A DNA stretch of 12,603 nucleotides from Candidatus Azambacteria bacterium (GTDB taxonomy: Bacteria; Patescibacteriota; Minisyncoccia; GWC2-36-17; WO2-46-25): assembly GCA_024654415.1 (NCBI GenBank), contig JANLHQ010000020.1, forward strand, positions 1 to 12,603, written 5' to 3'. The position numbers and the translations under genes are program-made. The notes under the pieces were generated by a model. It had not been told where the DNA came from, searched no databases, and saw only the letters and a list, made by a program, of their open reading frames with translations. Each line of letters opens with the position of its first letter. Position 1 is the first letter of the stretch. Of the stretch, positions 7,727-12,603 are shown piece by piece.

Positions 7727-7740
7727 CAGTATATACTATA
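7709..7740 (+). promoter_or_regulatory. Predicted promoter of the receiver gene (leaderless or near-leaderless)
   Basis: TTGCAG (7709-7714) lies 17 bp before TATACT (7732-7737). The -10 overlaps a perfect 10-bp palindrome, AGTATATACT (7728-7737). A start site about 7 nt downstream would fall at 7743-7745, only 2-4 nt before the ATG at 7747. The block TAGCAGTATATACTATA (7724-7740) includes the pilB stop codon and recurs with one mismatch upstream of the pilin gene (10994-11010). It probably gives the receiver and downstream pilT/pilC a promoter separate from pilB. Confidence 0.55.
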
Positions 7741-7746
7741 CTTATT

Positions 7747-8145
7747 ATGGAAAATAAAAAAACAATTCTTATAGTGGAGGATGATATATTTTTGTCTGAC
7801 ATGTATCAGACAAAATTTGTTGAAGCGGGGTACAATGTGAAGGTCGCGGGAGATGGGCAAGAAGGGCTTTCAGCACTGCAAGAGGGGTTGCGGCCTGACA
7901 TGGTTTTGCTTGATATCGTTATGCCGAAGATGGATGGCATCGAAATGCTTACTGCGGTGAAAAAAGATGAAAAGCTGAAAGATATTCCCGTGGTGCTGCT
8001 TACCAACCTCGGCCAAGAGTCCGACATAACCCGTGGCATGGATCTTGGAGCGCTTGATTATTTTGTGAAAGCGCATTTCACGCCTTCTGAGGTGGCGAAG
8101 AAAGTTGAGACGCTTTTTGCTACAATACAAGCCTCCAAACAATAA
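7747..8145 (+). CDS. CheY-like single-domain response regulator in the pilus operon
   Basis: This 132-residue stand-alone receiver has all phospho-switch residues: the acidic pocket Glu11-Asp12-Asp13, phospho-acceptor Asp56 (in LLDIVMPKMDG), Thr86 (VVLLTN), aromatic switch Tyr105 and Lys108. There is no DNA-binding or enzymatic output domain, so it should act by protein contact, as CheY, PilG and PilH do. It sits between the extension and retraction ATPase genes, 20 nt after pilB and 5 nt before pilT. The inferred target is the pilus motor. No histidine kinase, CheW or methyl-accepting protein is present in the window, so its kinase must be elsewhere. The ATG is preceded by CTTATT, without Shine-Dalgarno. 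I avoid a pilG or pilH symbol because orthology cannot be read from sequence alone. Confidence 0.93.
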   Translation: MENKKTILIVEDDIFLSDMYQTKFVEAGYNVKVAGDGQEGLSALQEGLRPDMVLLDIVMPKMDGIEMLTAVKKDEKLKDIPVVLLTNLGQESDITRGMDLGALDYFVKAHFTPSEVAKKVETLFATIQASKQ

Positions 8146-8150
8146 TTATT

Positions 8151-9224
8151 ATGGCGCGAGATATTAAACAAGAATTAGAAGACTTACTCCATGCGGTAAT
8201 CGATAGAGGAGGGTCTGATGTGCATATTTCCGTTGGGCGAAAACCAACGCTGCGCGTTGATGGCGTACTGGTACGCATTGAGGAAAAAGAAGAAATTAGC
8301 GAAGAGGACGCGGAACGATTTGTGATGGAAATCCTGAACGAAGACCAGCGTGCGAGATTTCTCGAAAATAAAGAACTAGATTTTTCATATAACTTTAACA
8401 ACATTGCTCGGTTCCGAGTAAATGTATTTATGCAGCGCGGCCGGTTCGCTGCGGCAATGCGGTTGATCCCGACCGCGATCCGTACGCTTGATGAGCTTGG
8501 GCACCCACCTATCTTACATAATATCGCAAAGATGTCGCAGGGGTTTTTCTTGGTTGTTGGTCCTTCGGGGCAAGGGAAGTCGACCACGCTTGCCGCGATA
8601 ATCGATGAAATAAATCATCAGCGCGCATGCCATATTCTAACTGTTGAGGACCCGATTGAATATCTATTTGACAACGATAAAGCGATTGTTGACCAGCGTG
8701 AGGTGGGGCAAGATACGAAGAGCTTCAATAGCGCTCTTCGTTCTGTGCTTCGGCAAGATCCAGACGTTATCATGGTTGGCGAAATGCGTGATGCGGAAAC
8801 GATCTCTGCGGCAATCACTGCGGCAGAAACGGGGCATCTTGTATTTTCAACACTGCACACCAACAACGCATCGCAAACGATTGATCGTATTATCGATTCA
8901 TTTCCTCCCTCACAACAAAATCAGATACGCGCTCAGCTTTCCGGAACGCTGATTGGAGTGCTTTCGCGCCGGCTCATTCCGCGCACAGGTGGTGGCCGTT
9001 CAGCTGCATTTGAGCTGCTTATTGCTAATCCCGCTATCAAAAACCTCATTCGCGAGAATAAAACGCACCAGATTGATCTGGTTATTGAAACCTCTGCGGA
9101 AGAAGGGATGATCTCATTAAATCGATCGCTTGCACTCCTGGTAAAGAAAGGGGAGATTACATATGAAGAGGCGGCAGTACACTCAATGAATCCTTCCGAA
9201 TTAAGAATCTTAGTGTCACGATAA
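8151..9224 (+). CDS. pilT: Type IV pilus retraction ATPase PilT
   Basis: PilT disassembles the pilus and powers twitching, DNA uptake or attachment. The 357-residue protein has the N-terminal PAS-like domain (GSDVHISVGRKPTLRVDG), Walker A GPSGQGKST (137-145), Asp box LTVEDPIEY, Walker B DPDVIMVGEMRD (203-214, with Glu211) and His box ETGHLVFSTLHTNNA. The C-terminal retraction signature AIKNLIRE (295-302) is the PilT AIRNLIRE motif. It has no CxxC zinc pairs, unlike PilB. Walker A carries Gln where most PilT and PilB proteins have Ser (GPTGSGKST); this is conservative and the Lys-Ser-Thr core is intact. It follows the receiver gene by 5 nt and touches pilC directly, so it is clearly in the same transcript. 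Confidence 0.97.
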   Translation: MARDIKQELEDLLHAVIDRGGSDVHISVGRKPTLRVDGVLVRIEEKEEISEEDAERFVMEILNEDQRARFLENKELDFSYNFNNIARFRVNVFMQRGRFAAAMRLIPTAIRTLDELGHPPILHNIAKMSQGFFLVVGPSGQGKSTTLAAIIDEINHQRACHILTVEDPIEYLFDNDKAIVDQREVGQDTKSFNSALRSVLRQDPDVIMVGEMRDAETISAAITAAETGHLVFSTLHTNNASQTIDRIIDSFPPSQQNQIRAQLSGTLIGVLSRRLIPRTGGGRSAAFELLIANPAIKNLIRENKTHQIDLVIETSAEEGMISLNRSLALLVKKGEITYEEAAVHSMNPSELRILVSR

Positions 9225-10430
9225 ATGCAATTCTCCTATCAAGCTCGTACACAGCAAGGTGATCTCAAGAGCGGCACCATTGATGCGGTGACGAAAGAAG
9301 CCGCGCTTGATGCGCTTCAGCGAAGCAATTTTCTCGTGATTGCTATTAATGCTTCCTCCGGGAACTCACTGATTTCGGGGGGGCTTAAATTCTTCCGGCG
9401 TGTACCACGCAAAGAGGTGGTTATTTTTTCCCGCCAGATTGCCACACTGTTTGAAGCAAAGGTGCCGCTCATTGAAGCGTTAAAAACCATGATGGAGCAA
9501 ACGAGTAATCCTATGTTTAAGGACGCGCTCCTTGATATCGCTAAAAACGTTGATGCGGGCGCGCCACTTTCAAAAGCACTCGCGGGACACAAAAGGATTT
9601 TCTCCGGTTTTTATGTGAGCATGGTCCACTCTGGTGAAGTATCTGGAAAGCTTGAAGATATTTTTCAGTATCTCGCAGATGGGCTTGAACGGGAATATTA
9701 TCTTATACAAAAAGTACGCGGCGCGCTTACCTATCCCGCGTTTATTATTTTTGGTTTTGGAGCCATTGGGTTTGTTATGATGGTATGGGTGGTGCCAAAT
9801 CTTACGGTTATTTTAAAAGAGTCGGGGCAAGAGCTTCCATTTCTTACACGGGCGGTGATTTTTACCTCCGACCTATTTTCAAATTATTGGTGGGCGCTGA
9901 TTATTGGTATTGTAGGATTCATCGGGAGTATTTTCTACATAATTAATACGCCCCAAGGAAAGGCAACATGGCAAAGAGTGCAATTGAAGATCCCTATTTT
10001 TGGGAAAATGTTTCAAAAATTCTATTTAGCGCGACTGACCGACAACCTAAGTGTCTTGATCCAAGGAGGTCTTCCTATTGTACAGGCGCTTGAGATTACT
10101 GCGGATGTGGTCAACAACGGAGTGTATCACGAGATTTTGCTTCAAACGATCGAGGAAGTGAAAAAAGGAAATACGATGAGTTCGGTATTTCGCACGCGGA
10201 AAGAAATCCCCGTCATGGTGTCGCAGATGGTGTTTGTGGGGGAGGAGTCGGGAAAGCTTGATAATACCCTCAAGTCTGCCGCAGCTTTTTATCAGAAGGA
10301 GGTGACGGTGGTCATGGATAATCTTGTTACACTTATTGAGCCATTGCTTATTATGGTGCTTGGTGTCGGTGTGGCGATCATGGTTATGGCTATTCTTATG
10401 CCGATGTATGATATGGCGCAAAATTTTTAA
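9225..10430 (+). CDS. pilC: Type IV pilus inner-membrane platform protein PilC (GspF family)
   Basis: PilC is the polytopic membrane platform on which PilB and PilT act. The 401-residue protein starts with FSYQARTQQGDLKSGTIDA, typical of the family. It has two homologous cytoplasmic T2SSF domains (about 62-186 and 265-387). The first includes FSRQIATLFEAKVPLIEAL and HSGEVSGKLEDIF; the second includes LTDNLSVLIQGGLPIVQAL and VGEESGKLDNTL. Membrane segments are near 168-190, 215-237 and 370-393. It ends in the usual MAILMPMYDM segment. The ATG directly abuts the pilT stop (TAAATG). The stop overlaps the next gene by 1 nt (TAATG). Both junctions suggest translational coupling. Confidence 0.97.
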   Translation: MQFSYQARTQQGDLKSGTIDAVTKEAALDALQRSNFLVIAINASSGNSLISGGLKFFRRVPRKEVVIFSRQIATLFEAKVPLIEALKTMMEQTSNPMFKDALLDIAKNVDAGAPLSKALAGHKRIFSGFYVSMVHSGEVSGKLEDIFQYLADGLEREYYLIQKVRGALTYPAFIIFGFGAIGFVMMVWVVPNLTVILKESGQELPFLTRAVIFTSDLFSNYWWALIIGIVGFIGSIFYIINTPQGKATWQRVQLKIPIFGKMFQKFYLARLTDNLSVLIQGGLPIVQALEITADVVNNGVYHEILLQTIEEVKKGNTMSSVFRTRKEIPVMVSQMVFVGEESGKLDNTLKSAAAFYQKEVTVVMDNLVTLIEPLLIMVLGVGVAIMVMAILMPMYDMAQNF

Positions 10431-10960
10431 TGTTCAATGATATGAATACAAAACTCATTAATATCGTGTTGATTGTCGGCATTGTGCTGGTAGCGGGGGT
10501 AATTGGGTTTTTTGGGTGGAAGGCTTTGCGCGTGCCGAAAGTAAGCCCTGCGCTGACCGAACAAAAGGAGTTTCCTCTCGGAACGCCAATTACAAATATG
10601 GGGAAAGAGTCTGAGGAGCGCGACGCGGTCCTTGAGCACGATGTGCGGACAATCAACGAGGCGGTACAGGCATATGCTGAGGATCACAATGGGAAATATC
10701 CCGAATCTGACATAAGAAACCCATGTTTTGGAGTACGTTCTTGTTTGAAGGGGGTGAATATTAATACAAAAACAAAACAATATCTTGAAGTGGTGCCACA
10801 GGTACACCCCCATAACACGGATTATCATTATCGCTCTGAGAATAACGCGAGCGCCTATTGTGTAAGATCCGCCACAATACTTGAAACTGCCATTCCAAAT
10901 GTGTTTCAGTGTACGGCTGATGGATGTGGGAAGGTGTTAGTCTCTGAAAGCTGTAAGTAA
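10430..10960 (+). CDS. Pilin-like protein with uncleaved N-terminal anchor, no prepilin signal
   Basis: This 176-residue protein overlaps the pilC stop by 1 nt (TAATG). An ordinary membrane helix (about 9-30, LINIVLIVGIVLVAGVIGFF) sits where a pilin would have G|FTLIE; there is no Gly-Phe cleavage site and no Glu at mature position 5. After a linker comes a pilin-like helix (DVRTINEAVQAYAEDHNGKYP, a DLRxIQxALExYxxDxGxYP-like pattern) and a small beta domain. Its C-terminus has C144-x16-C161-T-x2-G-C166-G and C175. The major pilin downstream carries the same C-x16-C-T-x2-G-C-G signature. Two further cysteines lie in PCFGVRSC. Inference: a pilin-fold accessory subunit fixed in the membrane, perhaps an initiator, tip or alignment factor. 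An alternative ATG lies at 10442. I know no named family for it. Confidence 0.85.
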   Translation: MFNDMNTKLINIVLIVGIVLVAGVIGFFGWKALRVPKVSPALTEQKEFPLGTPITNMGKESEERDAVLEHDVRTINEAVQAYAEDHNGKYPESDIRNPCFGVRSCLKGVNINTKTKQYLEVVPQVHPHNTDYHYRSENNASAYCVRSATILETAIPNVFQCTADGCGKVLVSESCK

Positions 10961-10978
10961 GTGTGGATATCCGTATTG

Positions 10979-11010
10979 TTGTTTGAGATGCGTTAGCAGT
11001 GTATACTATA
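10979..11010 (+). promoter_or_regulatory. Predicted pilin promoter, sharing a 17-bp block with the receiver promoter
   Basis: TTGTTT (10979-10984) lies 17 bp before TATACT (11002-11007). The block TAGCAGTGTATACTATA (10994-11010) matches 7724-7740 at 16 of 17 positions, with the -35-like TTG at the same spacing. It lies in the 166-nt non-coding stretch between the pilin-like gene and the pilin start. Transcription from about 11014 would give a leader of about 113 nt. Confidence 0.5.
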
Positions 11011-11046
11011 AGTAATTGCACAAAGGTCGAGTGCATCGAAGTAGTT

Positions 11047-11054
11047 TGTATACT
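11047..11054 (+). promoter_or_regulatory. Second -10-like element upstream of the pilin gene
   Basis: TGTATACT (11047-11054) repeats the TGTATACT core found at 11000-11007. No -35-like hexamer is seen at 17 bp. It may be a second start site giving a leader of about 66 nt, or a second copy of an operator. The palindrome CCCAAGCTTGGG (11065-11076) follows in the leader. Confidence 0.3.
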
Positions 11055-11064
11055 CATAGGCCTT

Positions 11065-11076
11065 CCCAAGCTTGGG
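11065..11076. repeat. 12-bp palindrome CCCAAGCTTGGG in the pilin leader
   Basis: This is a perfect 12-bp palindrome, about 50 nt before the likely pilin ATG at 11127. It could be a protein-binding site or a small RNA fold; the overlapping AAGC (11068-11071) and GCTT (11077-11080) allow an alternative hairpin. There is no T-run directly after it, so it is not a terminator. Confidence 0.35.
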
Positions 11077-11126
11077 GCTTATGAATGAAGAAAGAAGATA
11101 GATTATTTATTTTTTGTTTTAAATTT

Positions 11127-11663
11127 ATGGTAAGCAATTCAACGAAAAAAGGGTTTACCCTTATTGAACTCCTCGTAGTGATTGCGATCATCGGCATCTT
11201 GTCGTCGGTGGTTATCGTGTCACTCAACAATGCGAGGTCAAAAGCACGGGACTCGTCCCGTAAATCAAACGCGCAAGCAATGGCAACTGCGTTTGCATTG
11301 TATGCGTCAGAGCAGGTTGGTGAAATCGCACCGCTTGAATCGGATACTGCGCAAGCAGGATGGACTGTTGTCGCGGGTATTGACGGTCTTGGCACTCCCG
11401 CACTCACGCTGGGGACACCACCTCTTAACACATTCTTGCGATTACTTCCAGTTGATTCCGCAAATACCTACACATATGGAAACCAAGCCAGTAACGGAGA
11501 TTATGCTTTATGTGCGGCGATCGAAAATGTCGATCCAACCACTGCAGGCACAACCTTTATCTGTACTTCCGGTGGTTGTGGGATGAACGTTCCAACAGTA
11601 GGTCCTGCTAACAAAGCAACTCAAGCTACAGCATGGACAGCAGTTCTCTGTCCCGAGAACTAA
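11127..11663 (+). CDS. Type IV prepilin (major pilin candidate)
   Basis: This is a pilus subunit. From ATG 11127 the product is 178 residues: a short basic leader MVSNSTKKG, then the PilD cleavage site G9|F10 and FTLIELLVVIAIIGILSSVV with Glu14 (mature Glu5). The helix continues through SLNNARSKARDSSRKSN to a C-terminal globular domain. The domain has four cysteines, C129-x16-C146-T-x2-G-C151-G and C175, probably a disulfide-bonded loop. An in-frame ATG at 11085 would add 14 residues. I reject it because that segment is very AT-rich, puts a hydrophobic LFIFCF patch before the leader, and makes the leader atypically long. The gene has its own promoter region upstream and a strong terminator 23 nt after the stop, which fits high expression of a major subunit. 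pilA would be a reasonable name, but orthology is not shown. Confidence 0.93.
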   Translation: MVSNSTKKGFTLIELLVVIAIIGILSSVVIVSLNNARSKARDSSRKSNAQAMATAFALYASEQVGEIAPLESDTAQAGWTVVAGIDGLGTPALTLGTPPLNTFLRLLPVDSANTYTYGNQASNGDYALCAAIENVDPTTAGTTFICTSGGCGMNVPTVGPANKATQATAWTAVLCPEN

Positions 11664-11686
11664 TCCTGTATTAGGAATATGTCTTC

Positions 11687-11722
11687 AACCGGACTTCCAC
11701 ATGGAAGTCCGGTTTGTTTTTT
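11687..11722 (+). terminator. Strong Rho-independent terminator after the pilin gene
   Basis: A perfect 12-bp stem, AACCGGACTTCC (11687-11698) with GGAAGTCCGGTT (11703-11714), closes a 4-nt ACAT loop. It is followed by a T-tract (TTTGTTTTTT, 11713-11722). It is the only clear intrinsic terminator found in the window and separates the pilin transcript from pilD. Confidence 0.92.
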
Positions 11723-11730
11723 GGTATGCT
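11722..11730 (+). promoter_or_regulatory. Extended -10 promoter of pilD, abutting the terminator
   Basis: TGGTATGCT (11722-11730) fits an extended -10 (TG-N-TATGCT, 4 of 6 to TATAAT). It starts on the last T of the terminator tract. A start site 7 nt after the hexamer falls on the ATG at 11737, so the pilD mRNA would be leaderless. The preceding terminator makes some promoter here necessary unless read-through supplies pilD. Confidence 0.5.
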
Positions 11731-11736
11731 GTAGGT

Positions 11737-12495
11737 ATGGAAATGCTTCTGGTATTTGTGTTTGGGCTCGCATTGGGGAGTTTTTTGAATGTGGTGGTGT
11801 GCCGTCTCGCTGAGGGCGCTTCGTTGGTGTTTGATCGGTCACGGTGCCCGCAGTGTGCCCACACACTGGCATGGTATGAGCTCGTGCCACTGGTGAGCTT
11901 CGTGGTCCAGCGCGCGCGGTGTCGTGCGTGTGGGGGGAGGATAGCATGGCAGTATCCGCTCGTGGAGCTGGCAACCGCATTTTTATTTGTATTTATTTAT
12001 AATTTTCTCCCTTCGTATTATCACGGGTGGGAAATGGCGTATCTTTTTGCTGTATGGTCAGCGCTCCTTATCATCTTTCTATTTGACCTGAAGCATTATA
12101 TAATTCCTAATAAGGTCTTGTATCCGCTTATTGCTGTTGTAGCGGCACATATGTTTTTTGGAGGGGGATTTATGGCAATTCCATATGCCTTGATCTCTGC
12201 TCTGAGCGCTGCCGGCTTCTTCCTTGCATTGTACCTCGTGTCGCGTGGCACATGGATCGGGTTTGGCGATGTGAAGTTTGGCATATTCATGGGGCTTTTT
12301 CTTGGATTTCCCTTGATTGTAGTTGCTTTCTTTTTTAGCTACTTAATCGGCGCCATCATAGGGAGCGCTTTACTTGTACTTCATTCAAAAAAACTGCAAA
12401 GCCAGATTCCATTCGGTCCGTTTCTTGTGGTTGGAACATTTATTGCATATTTTTATGGAAGCAATATCATCCAGTGGTATCTGAACATTTTTTAA
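11737..12495 (+). CDS. pilD: Prepilin peptidase / N-methyltransferase PilD
   Basis: PilD is a membrane aspartic protease that cleaves prepilins at G|F and N-methylates the new terminus. From ATG 11737 the product is 252 residues. It has the N-terminal LGSFLNVVVCRL motif, the zinc pairs C37PQC40 and C62RAC65 of the methyltransferase domain, and both catalytic aspartates, Asp117 (FDLKHYIIPN) and Asp178 (GFGDVK, the GxGD site). There are about seven hydrophobic segments. An upstream in-frame ATG at 11701 lies inside the loop and stem of the terminator hairpin and would add an atypical MEVRFVFWYAVG; it is rejected. ATG 11743 is a further option. Both catalytic domains are intact, so it should process the two prepilins flanking it. 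Confidence 0.96.
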   Translation: MEMLLVFVFGLALGSFLNVVVCRLAEGASLVFDRSRCPQCAHTLAWYELVPLVSFVVQRARCRACGGRIAWQYPLVELATAFLFVFIYNFLPSYYHGWEMAYLFAVWSALLIIFLFDLKHYIIPNKVLYPLIAVVAAHMFFGGGFMAIPYALISALSAAGFFLALYLVSRGTWIGFGDVKFGIFMGLFLGFPLIVVAFFFSYLIGAIIGSALLVLHSKKLQSQIPFGPFLVVGTFIAYFYGSNIIQWYLNIF

Positions 12496-12511
12496 TACTC
12501 GCACATACGCC

Positions 12512-12603
12512 ATGGCAAATAGGAAAGAACAAAAACTAAACAACACGCGAAGAAGCGGTTTCACACTCATCGAATTAATTATCTCGATTGGCGTGATTGC
12601 AAT
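12512..12603 (+). CDS. Second type IV prepilin or pseudopilin (3' partial)
   Basis: The frame opens with ATG at 12512, 16 nt after pilD, and runs off the right edge after 30 codons. It encodes a basic leader (MANRKEQKLNNTRRSG) and the class III prepilin signal G16|F17 with FTLIELIISIGVIA; Glu21 is mature Glu5. The leader is longer (16 residues) than that of the upstream pilin (9). Position right after pilD suggests the first of a minor-pilin cluster, but the C-terminal part is not visible, so major versus minor cannot be decided. Confidence 0.88.
   Translation, partial: MANRKEQKLNNTRRSGFTLIELIISIGVIA

Noticed and set aside
8644..8952. 102-aa + strand frame inside pilT
   Set aside because: It is an alternative frame across the conserved Walker B and His-box region of pilT.
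11085..11126. Longer pilin beginning at ATG 11085
   Set aside because: It adds 14 residues with a hydrophobic LFIFCF patch from very AT-rich DNA; a leader of MVSNSTKKG from 11127 is typical for prepilins.
11701..11736. Longer pilD beginning at ATG 11701
   Set aside because: That ATG lies within the terminator hairpin and the added residues do not match the PilD N-terminus; the conserved LGSFLN region fits a start at 11737.
1..12603. CRISPR arrays, tRNA/rRNA genes, insertion sequences, attachment sites, defence systems
   Set aside because: I saw no direct-repeat arrays, cloverleaf-like blocks, transposase motifs or nuclease/toxin motifs on either strand; the window is occupied by pilus genes with short gaps.

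Overview
This window is a type IV pilus (T4P) assembly locus, with every gene on the + strand. It most resembles Patescibacteria / Candidate Phyla Radiation, and Parcubacteria-like lineages in particular. Four things point there. The pilin N-terminus (G|FTLIELL, then a SKARDSSRKS segment) is of the type common in those genomes. No secretin (pilQ) or pilotin gene is present, which fits a single-membrane or atypical envelope. A stand-alone receiver protein sits between the two motor ATPases. None of the 11 start codons visible here has a Shine-Dalgarno sequence at usable distance. The taxonomic call is inference. Long reading frames without in-frame TGA argue against the TGA=Gly code of Gracilibacteria and Absconditabacteria.

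Layout. (1) 1-3311: the 3' part of a very large secreted protein, open through the left edge. It has an N-terminal beta-sandwich-like segment, seven tandem Ig-like units with recurring cysteine pairs, and a C-terminal PKD-like domain. It ends 6 nt before pilM. (2) 3318-5941: the inner-membrane assembly platform, pilM, pilN, pilO and a small membrane protein in the pilP position. An extended -10 promoter lies in the pilM-pilN gap. (3) 6008-10430: motor genes pilB (extension ATPase), a CheY-like receiver, pilT (retraction ATPase) and pilC (platform protein). (4) 10430-11663: a pilin-like protein without a prepilin signal, then a canonical type IVa-type prepilin with its own promoter region. (5) 11687-12495: a strong intrinsic terminator abutting a promoter, followed by the prepilin peptidase pilD. 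(6) 12512-end: the start of a second prepilin gene, cut by the right edge.

How it works together (known for the families). PilD processes and methylates prepilins. PilM/N/O form the cytoplasm-to-membrane alignment complex around PilC. PilB drives pilin polymerisation and PilT depolymerisation. The receiver probably biases the motor by protein contact, since it has no output domain. The giant Ig-repeat protein is inferred from position to be a pilus-linked or co-expressed surface adhesin.

Most of the window is a recognisable system. The parts that look least described are the giant repeat protein fused to the operon, the anchored pilin-like protein that shares a C-terminal cysteine signature with the major pilin, a 17-bp promoter block shared by the receiver and pilin genes, and the compact terminator/leaderless-promoter junction before pilD.
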